In this document: positions 21,109 through 30,612 of the stretch, piece after piece | Layout: each line of letters begins with the position of its first letter | Position numbering within the stretch: the first letter of the stretch is position 1 | DNA from: Oreohelix idahoensis | Lineage: Eukaryota; Mollusca; Gastropoda; Stylommatophora; Oreohelicidae | NCBI GenBank assembly: GCA_024509875.1 | Contig: JAMPIV010012452.1 | Coordinates: 186,001 to 250,000 of the forward strand | DNA: 64,000 nt | Reading direction: 5' to 3' | Notes under the pieces: model-generated | What the model was told of the DNA's origin: nothing | The model's input: the letters and a program-made list of their open reading frames with translations, nothing else | Databases searched by the model: none | Position numbers and translations under genes: made by a program

Positions 21109-22640
21109 TAAAGGCCAGGAGCGGGCATGAAATTAACGTCAAAATACAAAAATGATGGATTTTGGGATTAGTCCATTTTCTGATACTTTAGCATCTCCTT
21201 AATCTAAATATAACAGAATTAAATGTCAAAACGCATTCTAACAATATGTATTTTGACTTTGAAAAAGGTATGGTATGGAGTGATTTTCTCAAACTCGAGA
21301 AAAAAATGTCTCATTAGACCGAGTTTTTTACATAGCAACCAAGCTTACACCCCTACATATTATACATCGTTGAATTCGTCCAAATCTGCACTTTACCGTA
21401 AGCAGGTCACTTATTTCGGGATTCCAAATGCCAGATTGGAAATTTATAATTTCCAAGTCAACAAAAAGGGTTTGCCCTCGATTCTAAATTTTTAATTGGC
21501 TGTGCGCGTTCACGTGACCGGCAACGACAATATGGCCGCGTGTTTACATTAGATTCGAAATTACATTTTTGTTTAGTAATAGATGTGACAATGCCTATAA
21601 AAACTAGATGCTCTCGTTATCTCCAACTGAAATAGGCCAGAGTTAGAGATGGAAGCAAGACTTAGCCTACACTGGAGGTAAAACGTACTTATTGTGACGA
21701 TGTAATGGTAAAAACTGGGACATTAGTACTCAGGCAAGGAGGGTTGAAATAAAACACAGCAGACCGTTTCTTCGATGTGGCCTTTAACAAGAATTTAGAG
21801 ACGCAGTAAACAGGAGTAAGGGTTAGGCTTAGTGGTTGAAATGAAGCAGACGGGACCATCTGTACGATAGTTCCTTAGATTAGAATTCAGAGACGCGGTA
21901 AAAAGGGCTAATGGTTACGTAAATGAATCCTAAACCTAACCCTAACGACGTTGGCGACTTACTGGGATGACATCTAAGAAGACGGCTCACAGTGACTCAT
22001 TTCAACCAGGTTTAAGAATCTTAACCTAACCCTAAACCTTACGACGTTGGCTACTTACTGGAATGACATCAAAGAAGGCGGCCCACTGTGCTTCATTTCA
22101 ACCACCAGGGAGTTACATGAACTAGCTATTACGAGTAGTAGACAGTCAATTAAAAATCATCACGTTTCCCTGAGTTTACAGAATAACGGGTGACTTCTCA
22201 TAATTCAGTACATTATCATGATTCTTGAAGCATAGTGTATATTTGTTTCCTCAATTTAATGTTTGTTTCTTGTGTATTTTTATTGACATGTCTTGTCACA
22301 GATGCTTATGTGTTATTTAAAAAATGCCTGCCAGACATGTGCAACAGCTGGTTCTTGGTACCAGAAGAAAGATTGGAAACTTCATCAAATGGAAAGTGAA
22401 GCAAGGCTGTCATATACATTTTGAAGGTATTTACTTTTGAAACTTACTTTATGTTTCCCCTTGCCTAAGCATAGACATTCATGTAATTTATTTTGATCTC
22501 TATAAATATAAAGTTTAGAAACATATTTCATTACTTACATGTATTGTTTTGCTTCCATTGTACTTTAAGACACAGTTTATTAATGCTTGTTTACATCTTT
22601 ATTTGAAATGTTACTAATGTAAACATTTGCCTCTTTCTAG
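21109..22640. repeat. Non-coding segment with foldback repeats and telomere-like motifs
   Basis: Between about 21,735 and 22,115, GGTTGAAATGAAGC-like sequence appears twice on one strand and as its inverse (CTTCATTTCAACC, CTCATTTCAACC) twice further on. CCTAAACCTAACCCTAACGACGTTGG and TAACCTAACCCTAAACC-like segments lie in between, and GACGTTGG.GACTTACTGG.ATGACATC is duplicated. No open frame of note. This block lies inside the interval that interrupts the LTR. Confidence 0.55.
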
Positions 22641-22649
22641 GAAGTTCAA

Positions 22650-22902
22650 GTGTCATGGAAGCTGAGGCAGGTAGTGATTTGTGAAGCTGTTCTCTGACGC
22701 GACATAAATTTCGCTACACCGCGTAAAGTGACTGTGATAGCAAAGCATTCAATCAGATCATAGCAATTAAACCATATAGCCCTAATATTGCTGAATTTAA
22801 TCAAGGACCTGAGGCTGCTATATTTTTCAAGAAAGTCCTGGGGCTGAACAGTGGAAAAGAGGCTTGTCAACTGGCAGGAGCAAGAAAGCGTTAAACGTCT
22901 GG
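22650..22902 (+). pseudogene. Decayed unidentified coding remnant
   Basis: A plus-strand reading in shifting frames gives SPNIAEFNQGPEAAIFFKK and LGLNSGKEACQLAG, then (inside the tandem duplicate that follows) AEEAGYAAGMF. The pattern looks like the C-terminus of a transposon protein or host exon but I do not recognise the family. Confidence 0.25.
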
Positions 22903-24020
22903 TGCTCAGCTCTAAAATGGCAGAAAACTGCACTAAGAAAATGAAGGACATTTAGCACAAATCTCAACAGAAAGCCAGACAAGAAACTGCAGAGGAAGCT
23001 GGATATGCTGCCGGTATGTTCTGCATGACTAGTAAGTTATTTTATTTTGCTGCAGTATCACATACTTATTTAATTATATTCTAATTATATTGAAAAATGT
23101 GATTTTAAAGAAATCATTATTCTCATACTAATTTTCTTATAACTTCCACACTTATGTATTAATTGACAAGAATAGGAACATATATTGCCCATAATCTTTT
23201 AAAACTTTTTATGTGATGGATTTTAAGTATCTGATCAAACTTTTGGTTAATTGACAAAAGTAATGTAAAATTTAGTAAAATTTGTTACTATTTTTAGACA
23301 CTATTTTCAAAGTCCTACAACTTTTTTTGTATTAAAGTTATCAAAAATCCATCACTGGAAAAGTTTTAACATAATATGACAAACGTTGTGTTCATATTTG
23401 GTATTCATAGCTTAATAAATAAAAAAGCCTTAGCAAATTGAAATAGAACAAAGAATCCAATATTGCTCAGCTCTAAAACGGCAGAAAACTGCGCTAAGAC
23501 AAGGAAGGAAATTAGGCACAAATTTCAACAGAAACCCAGATAGGAAGCTGCAGAGGAAGCTGGCTATGCTACCAGTATGTTCTAAATGACAAGTAAGCAA
23601 TTTTTCAGGGGCAATATTACAGACTTATTTAATTGTAGTCTATTTATGGAGAAAAATGCGATTTTCTCAAAATCTAATTTTCTCATCCTAATTTCCTTAA
23701 AACTTCCACACTTATGTGTTAATTGACATAAAAATTGGCACATATATTGCCCATAATCTTTTAAAACTTTCATATTGCTGGATTTTGAGTATCTGATCAA
23801 ACTTTTGATTTATTGCAAAAAGTAATGTAAAATGTATCAAAATTTGTTACTTTTTTTAGACACTATATTCAAAGTCCTACAACTTTTTTTGTATTAAAGT
23901 TATCAAAAATCCAACAATTGAAAAGTTTTAAAATATAATGATAAACATTGTGTTCATTTTTGGTATTCATAGCTTAATAAATAAAAAAGCCTTAGCAAAT
24001 TGAAATAGAACAATAGAATC
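22903..24020. repeat. Tandem duplication, two units of about 560 bp
   Basis: Unit 1 (about 22,903-23,463) and unit 2 (about 23,464-24,020) both begin GCTCAGCTCTAAAA.GGCAGA and run colinearly through ATTGCCCATAATCTTTTAAA and CAAAGTCCTACAACTTTTTT to AGCCTTAGCAAATTGAAATA. Divergence is modest and spread evenly, so the duplication is fairly old. Confidence 0.85.
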
Positions 24021-24089
24021 CAATACGGCCGCCGTTTCTATGGCAACCAGTAGTGCAGGGCCATAAAACTCTTCATTTTTCGTATCTAG

Positions 24090-24620
24090 TATTCAATAGA
24101 TTATCTAACATTTGGAAATTACGATCATTGAATATACATACCAAGCTTCGTCTGTTTAATTCAAATGTTATCTCAGTGTTAACATACGGCTGTGAGAGTT
24201 GGAAAATAACAAAATCATTGGAGAACAAGCTGAATAAATTCGAGAACAAATGTCTTAGAAAACTCATGAACATCAGTTGGAAAGAATTCAAGACTAATCG
24301 ACAAATAAGAGAAGACTCTAGGCAGAAATATGTCTCCGACTATATAAGGAAAAGACGATGGTCTTATATCGGTCATGTCCTACGAATGCAAAACAACAGA
24401 ATACCACTACAGGCGCTCACTTGGGTTCCTGAGGGTAAGAGGAAAAAAGGAAGACCAAAAGAAACACTCAGAAGAAAAATAATAAGAGAAGGAAGAACGT
24501 TGGGCCTAAATAATGTGCAAGAGCTAAGAGGAGTGGCGTCACAACGAACAACCTGGAGAGCACTGGTTTCTGCCTTATGCGCCGTGTTTGGTGCTTAAAG
24601 AATTTATTATTATTATTATT
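24090..24620 (+). mobile_element. LINE D, 5'-truncated copy
   Basis: An uninterrupted plus-strand frame encodes an RT C-terminus: NIHTKLRLFNSNVISVLTYG then CESW, NKFENKCLRKLMNISWKEF, RRWSYIGHVLRM and GKRKKGRPKETLRR. It ends ALCAVFGA and runs into a (TTA)n tail at about 24,600-24,618. It resembles LINEs A, C and E in architecture but is a distinct sequence. The lack of stops suggests it is among the younger insertions here. Confidence 0.85.
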
Positions 24621-24667
24621 GACATAGGTTAAGTCTGTGCATTTTCATTGAAATCCAGCAATTAATA

Positions 24668-24876
24668 ACGAAAATAGCATTTCAGTGTAGCTCCTGTTAA
24701 GTACAGAAGTCAGTAACATAGGGATTTGAGCAATCCAAATACAAAAATCTAAGGCAGTAGCCTATGCTAGCTGGAAACTGAATTCAGAAGAGCTTAATTA
24801 CACGACAATAGAGAAAGAATGTCTAGCGTCTGTGTGAGCTATCCTAAAGTTCCAAACATGTTTGTATGGGAAACGT
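24668..24876 (+). pseudogene. Gypsy element 2 RNase H fragment
   Basis: The plus strand reads AVAYASWKLNSEELNYTTIE KECLASV then a stop, with nucleotide match to the inverse of about 14,100-14,290. It ends abruptly at GTATGGGAAA, where sequence switches to gypsy 1 LTR. Confidence 0.8.
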
Positions 24877-24891
24877 TGCTATTCAGTCGAC
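24877..24891 (-). repeat. Gypsy element 1 LTR, piece B, with Merlin target duplication (left)
   Basis: TGCTATTCAGTCGAC matches 48,914-48,928 of the intact LTR with one mismatch at its first base. Its last 8 bases (CAGTCGAC, 24,884-24,891) are repeated at 39,647-39,654, immediately outside the other Merlin end, where LTR sequence resumes without loss. Confidence 0.8.
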
Positions 24892-24950
24892 GGTAATGTT
24901 CACCCTTAGCCCCACCGATGTCCTATTGTAACTTTTCGTTTACTTTGTAC
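24892..24950 (+). repeat. Merlin left terminal inverted repeat, 59 bp
   Basis: Begins GGTAATGTTCACCCTTAGCC and ends TTTACTTTGTAC. It is identical to the inverse of 39,588-39,646. Confidence 0.95.
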
Positions 24951-24963
24951 ATCAACTTTAAGC

Positions 24964-24999
24964 AAACATTCGTACGACTTTAAGCAAACATTCGTACGA
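24964..24999 (+). promoter_or_regulatory. Merlin left subterminal repeats
   Basis: AAACATTCGTACGA occurs at 24,964-24,977 and 24,986-24,999 within a 22-bp tandem duplication. A single inverted copy is at 39,549-39,562. Position and sharing between ends suggest a transposase-binding site; binding itself is inference. Confidence 0.55.
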
Positions 25000-25112
25000 T
25001 ATCCATATCGACTTTTTAATCAAGATTTAACGCGGGAAACGCTATGACTTTTGCGTTTCTGTCGCTGCAGCATACTTGTTTGTGCCGCGTACTTGTTGTT
25101 CAGTTATATACA

Positions 25113-26217
25113 ACTAATATTTCGCACAGCACTAAAGCTAAATATTTCGCAACACCATAAATTAGTAAGTACAGTATCATAAGATTATGATCGTTATTGT
25201 ACTTTCAATAATTATTTATTGCGACTTGTTAACACAGTGACGTGATAATTAGGCTATGTCATATTTCACAAAGATGGGTTAGGGCCTGCATGACAAAATA
25301 CAAGATAAATTATATATGTGCTTCTGTTTCATTTATTTTTTGACAATAGAGATTGAATGTATGCTTTATTTCTGTATTATACAGCTCTTGCTGTCGCTTG
25401 GTTTAACTGCCAGCTCTGTCATTGCCGCGTTACCGGCTGAGAGTATTCATTACATACTACCAAACGTCATAAATTAGTAAGTACCTACCGCATCATAATA
25501 TTGTAATCATTAATGTGCCGTTATTAATTATTGATGCTGTTTATTGCGAGAGTATTGTACTTTTACTTGTTAAAACAGCCTTCCTCTTCTTTGTACACTC
25601 TCATACGTCTGCTTGATCTTTGTACACTCTCATACGTCTGCTTGAATGTGTCCTCGAAAGTTATGCTTGCATCAGGCTGAGGTAGCTTTCCACCTTCCTT
25701 TGCCAATCTGTCAGCCTCTTCATTGCCAATGATGGTACAATGAGATGGGGGTTTACCGAGATGGAATCCATTAGATCACAACTCTCTTCAATCGTTGACA
25801 TAGTTTGTGCAGCACCACTCTTAGGTCATGCAGGTCTGCATTATCTTGACATTTAAAAGTTGCAATTACTAACAGTGCTTAAGCTAAGACAGCAACTTGT
25901 CTTGTCTTTGCTTTCTTCTGTCATTATCACCTCAACTGCAGTTTTCAAGGTATCTGCCTCTGCTGTGACAGTGACTTTTGAACATTGTGTTACAATTCAC
26001 AATTTAAAGAACGAATGAACATTGACACACACACACACACACACACTAATTTGTGAGAGCAGTGAGTTAAGAGTAAGGGCAAGTAAAGCTGATTGCATCC
26101 ATATATATAATTATAAAGAAGATGACAATTCTGATAAATGATATATGTGCTTTTATTTCATTTATTTATTGAAAATTCTGATATCTTGAATGTATGCTTT
26201 ATTTCTATATTCTACAG
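25113..26217. repeat. Internal duplications in the Merlin left arm
   Basis: Segment 25,145-25,235 (CATAAATTAGTAAGTAC... TATTTATTGCG) recurs at 25,467-25,560. Segment 25,311-25,390 (ATATGTGCTTCTGTTTCATT ... TGTATGCTTTATTTCTGTA) recurs at 26,137-26,217, ending in an intron-acceptor-like TTCTACAG just before the transposase start. The LINE fragment at 25,590-25,960 lies between the latter pair. Confidence 0.65.
25590..25960 (-). mobile_element. RNase H-bearing LINE fragment
   Basis: The minus strand reads HCTIIGNEEADRLAKEGGKL (RNase H C-terminal motif GNE.AD), then PQPDASITFEDTFKQ. A 29-bp segment (TCTTTGTACACTCTCATACG...) is tandemly duplicated at about 25,588-25,646. Upstream RNase H sequence is degenerate. 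It belongs to the same broad LINE type as 8,505 and 38,340. Confidence 0.75.
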
Positions 26218-27114
26218 GTCTTTTTATGTGCTATGGCTGCACAAACAGAAATTGTTGGTGCAAACACTGTTTTAAATGATGACCAAATACAGGCGGAACG
26301 ATGGAATATGCTTAGCCTTTATGAAGAAATAAGAGACACAGGGAGCTGCCTAAAATGGCTGGCAAGCAGGCATATGATAAGAAATTCAGTGCAGTGTAAT
26401 AGCTGTTCCCAACCAGCAGTTCTGAGTAACTATGCGAGAGGCATTGATGGAAAATGCTGGAGGTGCAGGCGATGCAATAAATCTTTCAGTGTCCGGAGTG
26501 ACTCATTTTTTGCCAGGAGTCATCTCAAATTGCAACAGATAGTGCTAATTATATATTTGTGGGCATTTGATACCCCCAGCAAACGGATATCGCAGGAAGT
26601 GAATGTGAGCAAACAGAATATAGTGGACTGGTGCAATTTTTGTCGAGAGGAATGTGGAAAGTGGCTAGCACAAAGACCACCTGAGATTGGGGGTATCTCA
26701 GATAGTGGTGAACCCATAGTAGTGGACATTGATGAATCCAAATTCTTCCACAGAAAATATCACAGAGGTCGGTGGTACGAGGGCCACTGGGTGTTTGGTG
26801 GTATTGAGAGGGTGTCAAAGAAATGTATCCTGTTTGAAGTTCCTGACCGCACATCAGGAACGCTAGAAGGTCTTATAGAACGATACATTGTACCAGGAAG
26901 TCATATTGTATCAGACCCTCAAGACCCCGGAGTGCACACACAGACTATTGAAAACATGTGGATGCGTGCAAAAAGGAAATTTAAACGACAGTTTGGAACG
27001 AGCAGGGTATTGTTTGCCTCATATATTGACGAATTTATGTGGCGAAGTTCATGTAGAAATGAAGACCCTTTCAGTTCCTTTCTTCTTTGCCTGTCTCAAA
27101 ATTATACTCTGTAA
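26218..27114 (+). pseudogene. Merlin transposase (IS1595/ISXO2-like), internally deleted
   Basis: The likely start is ATG 26,233 (MAAQTEIVGAN), just after an acceptor-like TTCTACAG at 26,210-26,217; an upstream ATG at 26,194 would be intronic. The 293-codon frame has no stops. Residues 50-80 hold a zinc ribbon (CNSC...CWRCRRC). A helix-turn-helix-like stretch follows (PSKRISQEVNVSKQNIVDW). The DDE domain keeps the first Asp (VVDIDESKF), FGGIER, the second Asp (HIVSD) and the Glu (HTQTIENMW). About 25-30 residues expected between the second Asp and the Glu (the WxAY...VNHS segment of this family) are missing in frame, leaving the two only about a dozen residues apart. I therefore call it a probable dead transposase. 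ISXO2-like proteins cut and paste the element by its inverted repeats in the nucleus. Confidence 0.85.
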
Positions 27115-27202
27115 TGGGAGCATACTAATGTGACAAAAGGCAAACAATTGTCCTTAGACCTCATCATCGAGCATGGTGAACCCACTGAAGCTGGCCTCTT
27201 TG

Positions 27203-27605
27203 CAGGAATAGTGCATGCAAGCATTCATGTGCTACTGCAGCGCCAGTATTTTGTAGCAATTTATTTGTACAAAATGATGTTGCTAGCTTCAAGCACAAAC
27301 TCTTATTAGTTTCTACTTATGACATGCTAACATTTTTTCTGTGCAACCAAATCAATCAGCATTGTGCCAGAGAAGTACTTGCTAGACAACACAACCTTTC
27401 CACACTCCTCGTGGCTGATGTAAATTGTATTGTCAACTTTAGTCTTATTTGCTTTATGTTTTTATCAACTTCAGTGCAAGCATTCATCTGCTGTTGCCGC
27501 GCCGGTTTCTTGTAGCAATTTATTTTTACAAGATGATGTTGCTCCAAGCACAAAGTCATATTACTTTCCTCTTACGACATGCTTAACGTTTGTCTGTGGA
27601 ACCGC
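27203..27605. repeat. Direct duplication, about 135 bp
   Basis: 27,203-27,345 and 27,471-27,605 share GCAAGCATTCAT.TGCTACTG, TTTTGTAGCAATTTATTTGT and ACGACATGCTTAACG-like segments in order. They flank the region directly 3' of the transposase. Confidence 0.75.
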
Positions 27606-27739
27606 TCGAACATCGATTACACTGCGTTGTGTTTCTTTTCATACGTATACTTGCCAGCCATTTGAGTGAAATACACAAGACAGCACGAAATGGAGCATTT
27701 AAATAATATTCAAGTTCACCTATTTGTATCTGTTAAACA

Positions 27740-29235
27740 TCAATTGCGGATACAGAAATACAAGTGCTAAACGTGATTGCTTCAAAGCATACAATTGTTT
27801 ATTGTTTCTTTTGTGTGGAAAACTGTACAGTTAATTGTTTGACATGTGATATTTGTGTCTTTTGCATTGAGTTGTTATGTTTTGTAAGGACAACTTTACA
27901 TGAAATTAACTGACAATATACTTTGTATATTTGTGAAACATTCATGTGGGTTTGATAAATGCAAATGCTAATTTAAAATGCTTCATAATATACTATTGCT
28001 TCCTTTTTTTATGTATGAATATTTTTGTGAGGGAAATTTGTACACCTGGCCCTTTTATGTGGTAAATAGTCATTATGTCTTGGAAGAACAATTGTGTATT
28101 ACAATAATTCACAACTTCATCTGCGCATCGAATGTTGGCTGAAATGGATCTCCAACTTTATCTGTCTCTTGTCTTGATGGTGGACCCTTGTACTGTATAA
28201 CGAGATCTGTCAATGTCTTGATATCTACATTTTTAGGACTTCTTTGAGCCGCGCTAGCGTAGTGGTTACAACACCGCTCTGGCGACCGGGTGATTCAGGA
28301 TCAAACCCGGGCGACGGCATTTGAGGATTTTTCGTCGACCGGGATTTGGACTGGATTAACTCGAGACCTGGCGAGGACATTTGAAGGAGTGTCGTCGACC
28401 AGGGACTGGCGGCTCCTGAGCCGACCCAGCTCCAATGGGTACCTCCGAAAACGGCGAGTATCTGCCTGAATGGCGAGGGACACTTGTCTCTGTACAAGAA
28501 AATAGGATACTCACGTAAAAATCAATGTCAGGTTAGACATTAAAAATAACCTGAGATTTTGCCTCGAGTAGTAGCGGGCGTAAAAAAAAAAAAAAGGACT
28601 TCTTTGTTAACTTCTTACATGAGTAGAATGACATTCTTCTATATATATATATCCACATCGGAGAGGCGTCAGTTCTTTCTTCTCATAGTTTGCTATGTTT
28701 CTACACCACACAATAATGAAGAATATATATATATATAGCTTTTGATGATTTTCAATTTGAAAATGTAAATTACTTGTTCAGATGTTAGCATCAGTCTTAT
28801 ATTGCTAAATGTCGCTTTTCCCTGCCTATTACATGCTTCATTTCTGTTTTGCATCTGCAATCATCTATTTCTCTGTGATCAAGATATGAGAAACTCTTGA
28901 TTTGGTCCAATATTTTGACATTTATGAAGATGTAATTGTGATTTGATAAATTAAGGTGCTACATTAAATTACTTCACAACATACTATTACTTATATTTTG
29001 TTTTGTCAGGTAAACGATTCACTAAATCGCTTTACATCTAAGTTGTTGCTTTTTATAATATAATTGTAAGTATGTATTGTATAGACAAGTATGCATTACA
29101 GTAATTCAAAACTTAATTTGTATATGCCATAAAAAGTCCTTATAGTTTGATAAATGCAAGTACTAAATCAAATAACTTTGCTACATACTACTGTTTTATT
29201 TTAGTTTTCAATAAATCTGTTTTATGGAGAAATCT
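27740..29235. repeat. Diverged tandem array, about 4 units of roughly 200 bp or more
   Basis: TTTGATAAATGCAA.TGCTAA, then TTCATAATATACTATTGCTT, then a TGTGTATTACAATAATTCA segment recur with drift from about 27,740, 27,955, 28,935 and 29,150. The third and fourth lie beyond SINE 28,246-28,594, which interrupts the array. There is no open frame. It probably represents growth of the Merlin right arm by duplication. Confidence 0.6.
28246..28594 (+). mobile_element. tRNA-derived SINE, type 1 copy 2
   Basis: An exact 11-bp target duplication (AGGACTTCTTT at 28,235-28,245 and 28,595-28,605) defines it. It starts GAGCCGCGCTAGCGTAGTGG (A box), has B box GGATCAAACCC, then the same body as 2,238-2,575, a 3' hairpin (CAGGTTA / TAACCTG) and a poly(A) tail. 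This is the best-preserved copy. Confidence 0.92.
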
Positions 29236-29639
29236 GTATTTTTTCATTACTTCAAAACAAAGTTTGTTTATTTTTTAAACAATGTATGTTAAGTTTGTGG
29301 TGCAAAATTGACCCTTTCCCTTTTTTCCATTTTTATATTTGGTCACTGTAAATTTTGTGATGAACAGTGTACATGAAATAAATTCACAGCTCACTTTCTT
29401 TTGTTATGAGGACAAATGTACATTAAATCCTTCAAAATGGCTTAGTTATGTCTTATTTTGTGTGTTTAGTCTTCTGCTGTGCCATTTCCCTGTATTTGTT
29501 TGTTCCATAAATTTATACTCAAAAGATTCTTTCTTAAATATGTTGCATCTGAATGATACTACTATCAACAACAATGTGGTTTTATAGAACAATGTTAAGA
29601 ATACCAATAAACACTAATTTTGGATGATGAAGATGTCAC

Positions 29640-30090
29640 ATATTTCATAATGATAATAATACTAACAGTCAGGCATATCACAATGATACTACTAGCAACA
29701 GTCAGGAAGTTCATAATGGAACTGTTAGCTACAGTCAGACATCTTACGAATATAATGGTACTGCAGGCATCCCATAATAATAGTACAAGCAACAATGAGA
29801 CATCTCATAGAGACCACTGGTCGCAGTCAGACATGTCATAATGATGCTGCTAGCAACAGCCAGAAACATGTTGACACTATTAGCACCAGTTACATATCTC
29901 ACAATGATACTACCAGCATAATGATATTAACCAGCAACAGCTAAGAATCTCAATAATGTTGCTACCAGCAACAGTTAAGAATCTCATAATGAAACTACCA
30001 GCAAAAAGTTAAGAATCTCATAATGAAACTACCAGCAAAAAGTTAAGAATCTCAAAATGATACTACCAGCAACAGTTAATACATGTTAAA
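29640..30090. repeat. Minisatellite, about 35-40 bp unit
   Basis: CATAATGATACTACTAGCAA-CAGTCAGACATCT-type units repeat about a dozen times. The last few (AAGAATCTCATAATGAAACT plus ACCAGCAAAAAGTT) are nearly identical, while the first are diverged. Confidence 0.85.
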
Positions 30091-30109
30091 ATGATGCTAT
30101 AATCAGGTT

Positions 30110-30352
30110 GGTGAAACAGGTAGAGTGAAGAGCATAGATGGGGTAGGGAGCATAGATTGTGTGGGGAGAGGGTGTTACATGGTAGGGGGAGCATAGAGAG
30201 CAGCTAGGAGGGGTGGTAGAAGGAGGGGAGGGTAAGAGAAGTGCAGAGAGGGAAGGGGGGGGAAGAGCATAGAGGGGATGTAGAAGGTAGGGTTGATAAG
30301 AGGGTAGGGGAGGGACAGAGTAGAGGCATTGTAAAGGGGAGAGGGTGAAATT
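30110..30352. repeat. Purine-rich low-complexity tract
   Basis: GGGGAGGG/AGAG-rich on the plus strand for about 240 bp, with little T or C. Such mirror-like purine runs can adopt triplex structures; nothing here shows function. Confidence 0.85.
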
Positions 30353-30355
30353 ATG

Positions 30356-30612
30356 TGAGGACAGCAAACTATAAGTCAGAAGAGTTCAGGACCACCACTG
30401 GTGTAAGGAACATTCAATTGTGTCTCTGGTGGTTCCTTATTCAGAGTTTCTCTGAAATGCTCTGCCCATCTTGTTTCCTGTCCCTCTGCTGTCATGATGA
30501 GATTTCCTTGCATCTTCCTTTCCTGGAATCCCAAGCATGATTTGCTGCTTTCCTTATATATTGTTGAAATGGTGTTGAATTTCTGGTCTATATCATCAGT
30601 CAATGTCTTTTC
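30356..30612. mobile_element. Chimeric LINE pieces: LINE E (+), then inverted LINE C (-)
   Basis: About 30,356-30,412 reads on plus as the LINE E segment KSEEFRTTTGV. From 30,413 to 30,612 the minus strand is LINE C (DIDQKFNTISTIYKESSKSC then LGFQERK, with a deletion, then ETRWAEHFRETLNKEPPETQ). The next feature is the same LINE C region in plus orientation. Confidence 0.8.

Noticed and set aside
21940..22050. An interstitial telomere
   Set aside because: CCTAA-type words occur only a few times within a larger foldback repeat, not as a tandem array.
26218..27114. A recently acquired bacterial insertion sequence (IS1595/IS1016 type)
   Set aside because: The transposase is related to bacterial ISXO2-like proteins. 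However, it sits in an element with eukaryotic Merlin ends, an 8-bp duplication and an acceptor-like upstream signal, with no bacterial gene around it.
735..28594. tRNA genes at the A/B-box sequences
   Set aside because: Pol III boxes are present, but the sequences do not fold as full cloverleafs. They continue into SINE bodies with A-rich tails and target duplications.
29640..30090. A CRISPR array
   Set aside because: Repeats are contiguous and drifting with no distinct spacers, and the genome is eukaryotic. It is a minisatellite.
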